From: Lonicera japonica
Taxonomy: Eukaryota > Streptophyta > Magnoliopsida > Dipsacales > Caprifoliaceae
Reading direction: 5' to 3'
DNA length: 64,000 bases
NCBI GenBank assembly: GCA_021464415.1
Contig: CM038469.1
Location: 14,796,501 to 14,860,500 of the forward strand
Part shown: positions 1-10,496 of the stretch, in pieces
Position numbering within the stretch: the first letter of the stretch is position 1
How the letters are laid out: every line of letters begins with the position of its first letter
Translations under genes and position numbers: made by a program
Notes under the pieces: generated by a model
Told to the model about the DNA's origin: nothing
Database searches by the model: none
What the model saw: only the letters and a program-made list of their open reading frames with translations

Positions 1-182
1 TGTGCAAATCTTGGGTAGCATATTTTACGATGCTCCCTCTAATTATTTACTCCTACTACTAATAACATTTATATACAATTTGATGATAAAATCGATGCAT
101 TCCAATCTCTTAAACAAATCTCTAAAAATTGGCTTCGGTAATCACTTCGTGAACAGCTCAGCTAAGATGTCATTGTAACGAA

Positions 183-360
183 TTTACTTACTACAAGAAA
201 TATCAGTTTTAGTGGCAAGTTTTATTGCGGGTAAATAAATTTCAATACTAAAAGCATGTTTTGGTGCCAAAAATCTATTTCGCCAACTATAACATATGTT
301 TATACTAGTTGTAGTGGCAAAACAAAAAAACTCGCCACGACATATGTGATAGTGATACAT
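183..360. mobile_element. Possible CACTA-type transposon end, degenerate
   Basis: The segment opens with TACTACAAGAAATATCAG, one base from the CACTACAAGAAA terminus common to plant CACTA elements. It goes on with short inverted motifs built on AGTGGCAAG and TCGCCAC. I could not find the matching opposite terminus or a 3-bp target duplication, so this may be a deleted or solo end. Confidence 0.3.
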
Positions 361-437
361 TAATTGTTCAATAGAGAGTCACAATTTGAGGAAAAATGAT
401 TGTACTACTAGTTTGAGACTTGAGTTTATATGCTTTA

Positions 438-669
438 GGGTGCAGTTGACATGTCGAATAAGAGGGTCGGATAATTAGAATTATTTAATTTCATCTGGAC
501 AGGATAAAATAATCCTAACTTTTAGGTGGGATTGTTTGATCCATCCCTCGATGGGATAAAAGGTATTTCTAGGATAAACAATCCACCTTGTAATCCAATC
601 CTGACTAGTGGCAACATGTCACAAGAAAATTTTATCTTATCTTGTTCTCTTATCTCGCATGTCAAACCC
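438..669. mobile_element. Short TIR element (MITE-like)
   Basis: The two ends are imperfect inverted repeats. The left reads GGGTGCAGTTGACATGTCG followed by AATAAGAG; the right, read inward, gives GGGTTTGACATGCGAGATAAGAG in two adjoining pieces. The interior is AT-rich with no coding potential. Target duplication is not clear. A non-autonomous DNA transposon is the simplest reading. Confidence 0.4.
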
Positions 670-1379
670 AAACTTATGGTGTAAAACACGTATTACAATA
701 ATCAACATGCCAAATAATTTAATTATATAACACTCCTTTTTGTAAATTAATTATATCCTTCGAGAAGGTTAACTTAACAATATCCTTAATTTAATTATAT
801 GACACTCCCTTTTGATGCATTTAGACGTGCCAATGGGTCGGTTCAGATCGTGTCAGTTTTTATCTTGTTTTGGGTGTTATCATTTCGGGTCTTAACGAAT
901 TACTCAAAATGACTCCTTATTACCATTTAAGTACATATATAATAAAAAAATGTATTTGTACACATAATATTATATTTATATATTGTAAGCTCGCTTTAAA
1001 TTAACAAATACATGTGTAAACCTTATAAAAATTATTTACATCTATACTAATATATATATATATATATGTACATATATAATATAATATAACTATGTATTTT
1101 ATTAACGGGTTCTAACAGTTATTATAGTTTGAACAAATTTTAACTGACCTAATCAGTTAATTTATCGAGTTTTATTGGGTTAACAATGAAAAGCTGTTGG
1201 GCTAGCACGCGCAAAAGCAAATTAATTAACCCTAGATTTGTTATTTGATGGTTGAATTTTCAAAAACTGATTTTAATCGAATCAAAAAGTAAACTTAGAA
1301 TTTTAAGGATTTTAATTCTTAAAAACATGTTTAATATTTTCTAACATGCAACAATTAATAAAGCAATTAAAAAAAATAA
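670..1379. other. AT-rich spacer, no gene seen
   Basis: No open frame of interest. It contains a TA dinucleotide run near 1052-1072 and short GGGTC/GGGTT-rich patches near 833-900 and 1110-1195 that recall the ends of degenerate TIR elements, but I could not delimit one. Confidence 0.5.
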
Positions 1380-1697
1380 GCAAACACCATAATTAATGAG
1401 GTATCCCTACAATGCAAGACTAATCCTCAATAATCCACTACATGCACAAAAGTTTACATACTCGATTAATCTCAAATTGCACCGACTTATACAACTTGAA
1501 TCGCATAAGGCGTCTGCAAAAGTCTCCACCTTAGATAAGCAAACACCAGAATTAACGAGGTAACCCTGCAGTGCAAGACTAATCTTCAACAATCCACTAT
1601 ATGTACAAAAGTTTACAGACTCGATTAATCTCAAATTGTACACACTTACAGAACTTAAATCGCATAAGGTGCCTGCAAAAGTCTCCACTTTTTGCAT
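1380..1697. repeat. Tandem duplication, two copies of about 159 bp
   Basis: Copy 1 starts at 1380 (GCAAACACCATAATTAATGA) and copy 2 at 1539 (GCAAACACCAGAATTAACGA). Both run through the shared landmarks AAGTTTACA, TCGATTAATCTCAAATTG and GTCTCCAC. The copies differ at roughly one base in ten by eye. A minus-strand open frame of 96 codons crosses both copies, but it only reflects the repeat and looks like no known protein. This may be a piece of a longer satellite or retroelement. Confidence 0.75.
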
Positions 1698-2025
1698 TTT
1701 AATATACTAAATGGTGTAATAATTTATTTTTATTCAATGTGTACTATTATCTGTCATTTATGTAACTCATGTTTGTTATTTGATTTGATAAATTTTTTAT
1801 TTCAAAAAACTTGACTATAATTATATAAGTATAGAGATGTATACACAAAAATAAACACGATATATATCTTTATGAAAATTAATTCATACAACGTACGTAC
1901 ATCGCACGAGTAATAAGTTAATTAAAGCAAAAATAGCACCCTTAATTTCACGGGCTCTATATATTTAGTCATGGCTTAGATTTATAGCACAAAGAAATCG
2001 TAAAGCCGAACGAATCCTTCTATGG
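1698..2025. other. AT-rich spacer, no gene seen
   Basis: Unremarkable AT-rich DNA between the tandem duplication and the left target duplication of the LTR retrotransposon. No coding, RNA or repeat signal found. Confidence 0.5.
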
Positions 2026-2030
2026 TATGG
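2026..2030. repeat. Left target-site duplication TATGG
   Basis: Identical to 9103-9107 just outside the right LTR; 5 bp is the usual Ty3/gypsy length. Confidence 0.9.
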
Positions 2031-2750
2031 TGATGTAGGCAAGGCTATTGTGCAAAATGAAGACAATTCAAAGGCCATCCAAGTTCCAACAGGCCCAATT
2101 ATAAGGTCGCGGGCTAAGAAGTTAAAGGCAAAGTTTAATGGATTGATTCAAGTTATTTGGGCTCAAGAAGAAGGCACAATCAAGCCCATTGGAGGGGAAA
2201 AACGTGAAGCACAAAATGGAGGCCGAATTACACTTATTTAAGCCCAATTTGAGTGAGAAGACCATGTCTATGCGGCCCAAGAGTGTGGAGTCAAGCCCAC
2301 ACGTTTTTATTTATTATTTAGTTATTATTATTATTATTATTATTTCTTTTAAATCATTTAGGAGACTAGTTCTTGTTTGATTAGGATTTGTTTTGAGGAT
2401 TATTTGTTGAATTGGTTTCTTATTGCCTAAGTTTTCTTCACCCTATTCAAGGGGGTTCATTGTTTTGTTTTAATATCTAAGACATTATTCATAATTATAT
2501 TGAGTGATTTTAATCATCTTTGGTTCTTCACGAACTACTTGAACTTATCGGTTTGTCTGTGGCGTTCATCTGACTTATCAATCGGTTTTTCGCACCCGGT
2601 TGTGGCGTCTTCGTTTTTCACCCTAATCTGATTATAGAAACGGTCTAGGTCATTAATTTGCTACGGTTTTTGTGTGTATCTGTATTGAGGTTCGCACAAC
2701 CAATTTGTTGTGTTTGCGGGTTTCGAGCGATATCACCGTAGGTCGTATCA
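2031..2750 (+). repeat. 5' LTR of the Ty3/gypsy element (720 bp)
   Basis: Starts TGATGTAGGCAAGGC and ends GGTCGTATCA, matching the 3' LTR through its length. It has a short TTA microsatellite near 2315-2343 that is much longer in the 3' copy. A 63-codon open frame at its start (2050-2241) is the LTR copy of the pol C-terminal coding sequence, not a separate gene. The copies differ at several percent of positions by eye in the first 200 bases. Confidence 0.95.
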
Positions 2751-2752
2751 AT

Positions 2753-2771
2753 TCGTATCAGAGGCAAGTTC
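2753..2771 (+). promoter_or_regulatory. Primer binding site, initiator Met tRNA type
   Basis: Directly after the LTR end the sequence reads CGTATCAGAGGCAAGTT. This is close to the TGGTATCAGAGC-type site complementary to the 3' end of plant initiator methionine tRNA; the leading base pair and one internal base are changed. Confidence 0.7.
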
Positions 2772-3830
2772 TACTATCAGGTTTTATCTATCCATTGATT
2801 AGTAATTGTTCTTCATGCTACTGTTCTTCGTGATTTTTATTTTGTTATGAACTTTATATAATAGTGTTCATTCGTTCTTTTTGTTCTTCATCACTATAAA
2901 AAAAATCGAAATTTGCATTATCCTGAATCTGTTCTTGCTTAGTTTTTCGAATTTGTTCTTGATTGCTAAGTAGCGAGTTGCACCCTATTATGAATCTGTT
3001 CTTTTAATCTTTGTTGTTTACAGATGAATTTTGCCAATTCCGTTAACGAACCCTAGCTACGAGTCTGTCCATTCATAAGTTAATTGATATCGTAACACAA
3101 TTCATATTGTTTCTGCCTCGGGTAAGAATTTCGCCACAGTTAGGGTTAATCTCGATTAGTTTCAATTGCATATAAACTCTAGTTGCGATTGATTGTTTCA
3201 TTGATAATATAAACCCTAGTTGCGATTGATTGTTTCATTCATCATATAAACCCTAGCTATTGCGAATATGTTGGCTGTTGTCTAGTGCTTAAATAAGTCT
3301 CGTTTGCTACTTAAGCTTCGATTTTTGTTGAGTTTTGAATTGTGCTTATTATTTCTGTCGAATTGTCGAATTTTGAAAATTTCGACTACACCAAATTAAA
3401 GTAGAAGTCGAGAGACTAGAAAAAAAAGTACAAAATTTTTTGAAATTCGTTGTTATTTCTTTTTGGATTTGGATTATGTAGGGTCCAAGGATTCCGAAAA
3501 TCAAGTTTTTACGAGACTAAATTTTCGCACCTATTTCGCGTCCTTTTGCACCTTATTGTGAACGTATTAGTTGGGATTCTTGTTTCTTATAGATTCTTCG
3601 CATGAACTGTCCATTCACATTCTGATATTCAATTAAGTAGTTCAATAAAAACCTATAGAGCATTATTTTTGAGTGAAAAAAGGCGTAAGTCGTGAGATCA
3701 TTAGAGGGTAAAAGCCAATAATTATCGAGTGAATTGAGTGAATCATTCTTTGAGTGAAACACGTGAGGGAGTGCTTGTAAGGTCCTTAATTCTATTTTGC
3801 AGGTTATAAATAATGTCGAAAAGCTAAGAA
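2772..3830 (+). other. Untranslated leader of the Ty3/gypsy element
   Basis: About 1.06 kb between the primer site and the first gag ATG. It is T-rich with many ATG/stop pairs. A short segment ending ATAAACCCTAG is repeated near 3170-3260. No protein signal found; leaders of this length are normal for plant gypsy elements. Confidence 0.6.
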
Positions 3831-5090
3831 ATGGCCTCGAAAGAGGAGGATGGTCAACAACCAGCCATGCCGAACTTACAAGTGCAAGCTTGGTTAAGGG
3901 AGATGAGAAAGATGTTAGAACTAAGATGTAGATGGTTCATGGGCGGATAGACCGGATAGAGAACACACAAATCGAGCAATCAAATAAAATTGAGCAATCA
4001 AATAATGCTCATGCTCATATGAGAGGGAGAATCCAACCTATAGAAGCGAGGGTTAAGGATGAAGAATCCTACGATGATGGGTTTGAAGATGACGATGACT
4101 GGAACTCGGTGGCTGCCAATAAGAAATATTTCGAGCAGAATAGAGAATGTAGGAACAGGGAAGATAACAAGATGGGTAGTATCAAGATGAAAATTCTGTC
4201 ATTTCAAGGGAAGAATGAACCCGAAGCTTATCTTGGATGGGAGAAGAAAGTTGAGCTAGTGTTTGATTGCCACAATTACTCTGAGATAAAGAATGTGAAA
4301 CTTGCTGCCATTGAGTTCTCTGAATATGCAATTATGTGGTGGGACCAATTAGTAATGAACAGACGAAGAAATAGAGAGCGTTCTATTGAGACATGGGAAT
4401 AGATGAAGACGGTGATGAGAAAGCGATTCGTACCTAGCCATTACTACCGAGAGCTGTACCAAAAGTTACAAAGGCTTACGTAGGGCAACCGCAGCGTGGA
4501 AGATTATTTTAAGCAGATAGAAGTAGCCATGATTCGAGCAAACGTAGACGAAGATCGAGAGGCTACTATGGTAAGGTTTTTGAATGGGTTGAACCGGGAA
4601 ATTGCTAATGCAGTGGATTTACAACATTATGTTGAGTTGGAAGATATGGTGCACATGGCGATCAAGATTGAAAATCAATTCAAGAGAAGGGGTAGCCTAC
4701 ACCAAAACCAAAGTCCAACCACACCCTCTTGGAAATCAAATCCCCTTTGGAAGAAAGAGGAGAAATCAGCCGCATCAAAGCCCAAAATCGAGCCCAAACA
4801 ACGGATGACTAGCCTTGAAAACCAAGGTAAACCTCATCCTAAAACACCTCGAAATCGTGATATTAAATGTTTTAAGTGTCAAGGTAGGGGTCATAAGGCG
4901 AACCAATGTCCCAATCAAAGAGCTATGGTGATTCGAGACAATGGCAAAATTGAGACCAATGAAAAGTCCAATACTGATTCTATACCATTATTAGAAGATG
5001 TGGATGAAGAAGAAGAGCTTGCGACTGAAAGAGATTTGTTGGTTGCAAAAAAATCTCTTAGTGTACGACCTAAAGAAGATGAGGAAGTAC
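3831..5090 (+). pseudogene. gag: gag polyprotein of the Ty3/gypsy element, broken
   Basis: The likely start is the ATG at 3831; the frame shifts near 3930 and is resumed in another frame from about 3932. An acidic stretch (DDGFEDDDDW) leads to the gag core with EPEAYLGWEKKVE and YAIMWWDQL, and it continues through DYFKQIEVAM to a CCHC zinc knuckle, CFKCQGRGHKANQC, near 4869-4911. This order is that of a plant gypsy Gag: capsid-like retrotransposon_gag domain, then nucleocapsid knuckle that packages the RNA. Stops lie at 4400-4402 and 4481-4483 (both TAG) inside the core, so only fragments could be made. The knuckle residues themselves are intact. Confidence 0.9.
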
Positions 5091-5548
5091 AACGAGAAAA
5101 TCTTTTCCATACTAGATGCTTAGTGAACAATAAGGTGTACAGTGTGATCATTGATGGCGGAAGTTGTACGAATGTTGCAAGTACTATTATGGCATGAAAG
5201 CTAGGATTGCCTATTATTAAGCATCCTAAGCCATATAAGTTGCAATGGTTGAATGATAGTGAGGAGATCAAGGTAAACAAGCAAGTATTAGTCGTGTTTT
5301 GTATTAAAACGTATGAAGATGAGGTTTTATGTGACGTAGTACCAATGCAAGCCGGTCATTTATTATTAGGGCGACCATGGCAATTTGAACGCCGAGTGAA
5401 GCGTGATGGATTCACCAAAAAATATTCTTTTGAGCTCAATCATAAAACGATTACTCTTGTCCCCATGTTACCGAAGCAAGTGTATGAAGATCAATTAAAA
5501 TTGCAAAGAGAAAGTGACCAAAAGAAAGAGAGTGAGCTAAAAAAATAG
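5091..5548 (+). pseudogene. Aspartic protease of the Ty3/gypsy element, broken
   Basis: Follows gag in the same general frame. The active-site region reads IIDGGSCTNVAS, a DGGS form of the retroviral D-T/S-G motif often seen in this plant family. The second half has the flap-side landmark HLLLGRPWQF, which matches the conserved ILGRPW-type strand. A TGA at 5195-5197 cuts the domain just after the active site, and a TAG at 5546-5548 ends the next block. A lysine/glutamate-rich linker follows (about 5490-5650). The role would be cleavage of the Gag-Pol precursor. Confidence 0.8.
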
Positions 5549-5679
5549 TGTGAGCAAAAGAAAGAGAGTGAGAAAAAAAGAAAAAGAGTAAAATTGAAAA
5601 AAATGAGAGAGACAAAAAGCAAAAGAACTTTTATGCGAGAGCGAGTGAAATTAAAAGAGCATTATATTCAAGTCAACCA

Positions 5680-6669
5680 ATGATTATACTTTTGTACAAG
5701 GAGGCATATTTAAATTCTAATGAACTTAACTCGTCTTTGCCTAGTTTTATTGTTTCTTTGTTTCAGGATTATGCGGATGTCTTTCCCGAAGAGATGCCAT
5801 ATGGATTACCGCCGATTAGAAGGATTGAGCATCAAATTGATTTTGTACCTGATGCTACCATTCTTAATAGACCAGCCTATCGAAGCAATCCAGAGGAGAC
5901 GAATGAGCTATAAAGGCAAGTGTCTGAATTAATGGAGAAAGGGTACGTGAGAGAAAACATGAGTTTGTGTGTTGTTCCGATGATTTTAGTGCCTAAAAAG
6001 GATGGGACGTGGAGAATGTGTGTTGATTGTCGAGCTATCAACAATATAACGAGAAAGTATCGCCATCCTATTCCTGGCTTAGATGATATGTTGGATGAGT
6101 TGCATGGAGCTCGTGTATTTTCTAAAATTGATTTAAAAAGTGGGTATCATCAAATTAGAATGAAAGAAGGAGATGAATGAAAAACTGCTTTTAAAACCAA
6201 ACATGGTTTATATGAGTGGTTAGTGAGGCCCTTTGGGCTAACTAATGCACCGAGCACTTTCATGCATTTAATGGATCATGTTTTGCGTGCATTTATAAGC
6301 AAATTTGTTGCTGTCTACTTTGATGATATCTTGATTTATAGCAAAACCTTAGAGGATCATGTTGAGCATTTAAAATCAGTTTTAGATGTGATTCGAAAAG
6401 AAAAGTTATTTGCTAACTTGAAGAAGTGCACTTTTTGTACCGATAAGCTTGTCTTTCTTTGTTTTTTTGTGAGTGCACAAGGTATACAGGTTGATGAGGA
6501 AAAAGTACGTGCAATACGAGAATGGCCGAGTCCTACAACTGTGGGGAATGTACGAAGTTTTCATGGACTTGCTAGCTTTTACCAGCGGTTTGTGAAAGAT
6601 TTTAGTACTATAGTCGCACCGTTGACCGAGGTGATCAGGAAGAACGTGGGATTCAAATGGGGGGGATGA
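5680..6669 (+). pseudogene. pol: Reverse transcriptase of the Ty3/gypsy element, broken
   Basis: Clear RT with motifs in order: DVFPEEMPYGLPP lead-in, [43 protein letters not shown] and the catalytic YFDDILIYS near 6315-6342, followed by the thumb landmarks KCTFC and [11 protein letters not shown]. The polymerase aspartates are kept. Stops are at 5911-5913 (TAA), 6178-6180 (TGA) and 6667-6669; the last is caused by a frameshift in the seven-G run at 6659-6665. Domain length is normal for gypsy RT. Confidence 0.95.
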
Positions 6670-7115
6670 CCAAGAGAAGGCGTTCCAATAGATCAAGGAG
6701 AAGTTGACCCATACACCCGTACTTACATTACCAGATTTCACTAAATCATTCGAGCTTGAGTGTGATGCATCGGGTTTGGGAATAGGGGTTGTTCTTATGC
6801 AAGGAGGAAAACTGATTGCTTACTTTAGCGAGAAATTGAGTGGGGCAGCCTTGAACTATCCAACGTATGACAAGGAGTTGTACGCATTGGTTAGAGCATT
6901 GGAAACATGATAACACTACTTTGGCCTAAGGAGTTTGTGATTCACACCGATCATGAATCCTTGAAGCATTTAAGGAGCCAACACAAGCTGAATAAAAGGC
7001 ATGCGCACTGGATGGAGTTCATTGAGACATTCTCATATGCCATTCGGTACAAGCAAGGTAAAGAAAATATTGTTGTTGATGCGCTTTTGCGAAGGTATGT
7101 GTTAATCTCTACCCT
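6670..7115 (+). pseudogene. RNase H domain of the Ty3/gypsy element, broken
   Basis: Reads in the frame shifted by one from RT. The connection and RNase H region show [17 protein letters not shown] (first catalytic Asp), [16 protein letters not shown] (catalytic Glu) and [13 protein letters not shown] (third acid), then HARWMEF-like [11 protein letters not shown]. Two adjacent stops (TGA TAA) at 6908-6913 interrupt it between the second and third acids, and another in-frame TAG lies near 6688. The domain would degrade the RNA strand of the hybrid during reverse transcription. Confidence 0.9.
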
Positions 7116-8455
7116 TTATGCTAAATTACTTGGTTTTGAGTATATAAAGGAATTGTATCCAATTGATGTTGATTTTTGTGAGGAGTATAAAGCATGTGAG
7201 AAAAACGCAGTGGGTAAATTCTTTAGGCATGATGGTTTTTTATTTCATGAGAATAAGTTATGTATGCCTAATTGCTCTATGTGTGACTTGTTAGTGAGGG
7301 AAGCCCGTGGGGGAGGTTTGATGGGACACTTTGGGATTGCTAAGACCTTAGATATTTTGCAAAAACACTTCTTTTTGCCACGTGTGAAAAGAGACGTTAA
7401 GAAAATTTGTGGAAGATGTGTCACATGTCGGCAAGCAAAGTCCCATGTGCAACCGCATGGCTTATATACACCATTACCTATTCCTAGTGAACGTTGGATA
7501 GATATTTTCATGGATTTTGTTTTGGGTTTACCTAGGTCTAAGAATGGTAGAGATTCGATTTTTGTGGTCGTGGATAGATTTTCTAAAATGGCTCATTTTA
7601 TTCCATGTCACAAAACCGATGATGCTTTGCATATTGCTGATTTGTTCTTTAAAGAAATTGTGAGATTGTATGGTATGCCTAGGACCATTGTTTCAGATAG
7701 AGATACTAAGTTCTTAATCTACTTTTGGAAGACCTTGTGGTGTAAGTTAGAAACTAAGTTATTATTTTCTACTACTTGTCTGCCATAGTCTGATGGTCAA
7801 ACTAAGGTTATGAATAGAACTTTATTTACTTTGTTAAGGGCTATCATTAAAAAGAACATTAGAACATGGGAAGAATGTTTACCGCATGTTGAGTTTGCTT
7901 ATAATCACACTGTTCATTCTGCTACTCAATTTTCACCTTTTGAAATTGTGTATGGATTTAGTCCTTTGACTCCATTAGATTTATCTCCATTACCTTATTC
8001 TCAATATACTAATCTTGATGGAAAAAAAAAGCCTGCGTTTGTTAAGCAGATCCATGAGAAGGCATGACTCAACATTGAAAGGACGTTAAGAGCTGGTTTT
8101 TGAACTTGGCGATTGGGTATGGCTGCACATGTGGAAAGAATGATTTTCGGAGCAACGTCGTTCTAAGCTACTTCCTAGAGGAGATGGACCTTTTTAAGTT
8201 CTTAAGCGCGTCAACGATAATTCTTATAAGCTTGATCTACCAGGAGAGTATAATGTTAGTGTTACTTTTAACGTTGTTGGCTTAAATCCCTTTGATGCCA
8301 GTGATGATTTGAGGGCAAATCCTTTTCAAGAGGAGGGGAATGATGGAGGCAAGGCTATTGTGCAAAATGAAGACAATTCAAAGGCCATCCAAGTTCCAAC
8401 AGGCCCAATTACAAGGTCGCGGGCTAAGAAGTTAAAGGCGGAACTTATGGATTGA
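7116..8455 (+). pseudogene. Integrase of the Ty3/gypsy element, broken; its frame ends inside the 3' LTR
   Basis: The zinc-binding part has the [10 protein letters not shown] histidine and [11 protein letters not shown] cysteines. The core has catalytic Asp residues in [10 protein letters not shown] and IVSDRDTKF. The expected catalytic Glu in the GQT-E-V-N-R-type motif is replaced: [10 protein letters not shown], with AAG (Lys) at 7804-7806. TAG at 7786-7788, TGA at 8065-8067, an extra T near 8099 and further stops break it. The C-terminal GPF module (GDGPFKVLKRVNDNSY) is followed by NPFDASDDLRANPFQEE. The same frame then crosses the LTR boundary at 8341 and runs through VPTGPITRSRAKKL to a TGA at 8453-8455. 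Catalysis would be lost even without the stops. Confidence 0.9.
8326..8340 (+). promoter_or_regulatory. Polypurine tract before the 3' LTR
   Basis: Purine-rich AAGAGGAGGGGAA directly abuts the TG start of the 3' LTR, the expected place for plus-strand priming. It is also coding sequence for the pol C-terminus. Confidence 0.8.
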
Positions 8456-8629
8456 TTTAAGCTATTTGAGCTCAAGAAGAAGGCACAATCAAGCTCATTG
8501 GAGGGGGAAAACGTGGAGCACAAAATGGAGATTGGATTACACTTATTTAAGCCCAATTTGAGTGAGAAGACCATATCTATGCGGCCCAAGAGTGTGGAGT
8601 CAAGCCCACACATTTTTATTTATTATTTA

Positions 8630-8695
<66 letters not shown>

Positions 8696-9102
8696 TCTTT
8701 TAAATCATTTAGGAGACTAGTTCTTGTTTGATTGTGATTTGTTTTGAAGATTCCGTGTTGTATTGGTTTCTTATTGCCTAAGTTTTCTTCACCTTATTTA
8801 AGGGGGGTTCATTGTTTTGTTTTAATATCTAAGACATTATTCATAATAATATTGAGTGATTTTAATTCTCTTTGGTTCTTCACAAACTACTTGAACTTAT
8901 TGGTTTGTCTGTGGCGGTCATCCGACTTATCAATCGATTTTTCGCACCCGGTTGTGGCGTCTTCGTTTTTCACCCTAATCTGATTGTAGAAATGGTCCAT
9001 GTCATTAATTTGCTACGGTTTTTGTGTGTATCTGTGTCGAGGTTTGCACAACCAATTTGTTATGTTTGCTGGTTTCGAGCGATATCACCGTAGGGCGTAT
9101 CA
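8341..9102 (+). repeat. 3' LTR of the Ty3/gypsy element (762 bp)
   Basis: Collinear with 2031-2750. The extra length is almost all a (TTA)n run at about 8632-8696, roughly 35 bases longer than in the 5' copy. Ends GGGCGTATCA, followed by the TATGG target duplication. Confidence 0.95.
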
Positions 9103-9107
9103 TATGG

Positions 9108-9449
9108 GCTGACAATTAATTTTGCTGATTTTTTACCGCACAAAGGCCAAAGAGAAAATGTAGCCTAATAACTCTGAGTCACAAGTATGCTTTGAATTAA
9201 AAGAAAAAAAAAGGAATAAAAATGAAATAAAATCTGAGACAAATTTTCTCCATTTAATAAATAATCACGCTCCTTTTACTGTATTCCCAGATACTTAGGA
9301 ACCGTGAGTCTAGCGTAAAACGGTTTGTAGTACGATGTAGCTGATTTCGGCTTTAAGAAGAGTGATTTGAGGTACGAGTCTCATCAAGAAAGTCGGAATG
9401 GGATTCTTTGTTTCTTTTTCTTTATTATCTTGCTTGAGGAGCTTGTTTT
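9108..9449. other. Spacer, no gene seen
   Basis: AT-rich DNA between two elements. Around 9310-9400 there are weak A-box- and B-box-like strings (TAGCGTAAAACGG, GAGGTACGAGTCTC) but no poly(A) end or target duplication, so I do not call a SINE. Confidence 0.4.
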
Positions 9450-10360
9450 GAATTTTTTTGATAACTATGCTCTTTTTAAAACTCATTTAGCAAAATAGGA
9501 GTGTTTTGAACTTATTTGTGAAAATATGGTGGTTTTAAAATCGTTACTCAATTAAGCTATTTTTGGTGATAAAACTCTACTCAAGGTAGCGGTTTTAGGA
9601 TAAAAAAAATTGCGTGCTAAAGTCAAGAAAGTGGGTCTCAATTTTATGAATAAAATCGATGTTAGTGGTCTCGATTTTATCCATAAAATCGACATCTCTT
9701 TTGGCGTTTTTACCATTTTTTCAAATCTACCCACAATTACCCATCCTCTTCCTTCCATTCGATCTTGTCCCTTGTCTGATTGTTTTGCCTAATTTAATTC
9801 ATTTTTACCGTACTTATTTGTAACTTCGGCGTGTGGGTTCTTTGTAAATATTTAATTCAGTTTTTCCAGTCAAGAAAATATGTCTATTTCTGAACTACGA
9901 AGAAGGTGGAAGGGTGCTTGGGTAACCAAAAGACCCTTTTCATGTGGCCATTTTGAAGCAACAGAAGAAGAAGAAGAAAGAAGTGACGGTACAAATAATA
10001 GAGAAGTAAAGGTTTCTGAGGGTTTAAAATCGAGGGTGTGGGGAAAATATTTAAATTAAAAAAACGCGAAAAGGAATAGCATTTTTAAGGTGGAAATTTA
10101 TCTCAGCTTAAAACCACCAGCACAGGTATCGATTTTAGCCTAAAAATCGTGATCCTGGGTATCGATTTTACACGAAAAAACGCGACTTTACATGAAAAAA
10201 CGCAACCCTAAGTAGTATTTTTAACGCGAAATTTTTTTTATCCCAAAAAATTGCTATCTTGACTAGCGATTTTTCTCCAAAAAACGCTACTTTGACTAGT
10301 GATTTTAAAACAACCTTATTCCCACAAATAAGTTCAAAAGTTAGTTATTAAAAAAACTCG
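9450..10360. mobile_element. Long terminal-inverted-repeat DNA element (MULE-like)
   Basis: The left arm (about 9450-9615) and right arm (about 10205-10360) are inverted copies about 150 bp long. Shared inward landmarks are TTTTTTTGATAACTA/TTTTTTTAATAACTA, TTTTGAACTTATTTGTG, GTTTTAAAATC, and GGATAAAAAAAATT. The arms contain micro-palindromes such as TCGATTTTATCCATAAAATCGA in the left interior. The middle holds an A/G-rich stretch (GAAGAAGAAGAAAGAAG) and no transposase. Long TIRs point to Mutator-like or foldback elements; I could not confirm a 9-bp target duplication. Confidence 0.65.
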
Positions 10361-10496
10361 CTTGTTTTAGTTGGATATGCTTTCTTTTCGGTTTTAGCAA
10401 TTTTTTTTAAATGCATATGTTAAAGATTTAATAAATCAAAGAAAATAGTTTTGAATGAAAATTTTAGACTTATTTAATGCAAAGTAAGAGATTAAG

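Larger units (their letters stand above)
2031..9102 (+). mobile_element. Ty3/gypsy LTR retrotransposon, complete but inactivated (7072 bp)
   Basis: Two direct LTRs (2031-2750 and 8341-9102) begin TGATG and end GTATCA. They enclose a primer site, gag, protease, reverse transcriptase, RNase H, integrase and a purine tract, in the Ty3/gypsy order. The 5 bases before the left LTR (2026-2030) and after the right LTR (9103-9107) are both TATGG, a perfect target duplication, so this is a single intact insertion. The reading frame is broken by about a dozen in-frame stops and at least two single-base insertions (in a run of seven Gs at 6659-6665 and near 8099), so it cannot move by itself. I do not see a chromodomain after the integrase GPF module. 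The lineage is uncertain, though the C-terminal extension into the LTR recalls CRM-type chromoviruses. Confidence 0.95.

Noticed and set aside
1407..1697. 96-codon minus-strand frame
   Set aside because: It spans a tandem duplication and simply repeats itself; no homology recognised.
2050..2241. Separate small gene in the 5' LTR
   Set aside because: It is the LTR copy of the pol C-terminal coding sequence seen in the 3' LTR.
9310..9420. Possible SINE from A- and B-box-like words
   Set aside because: No poly(A) end and no target duplication; box matches are weak.
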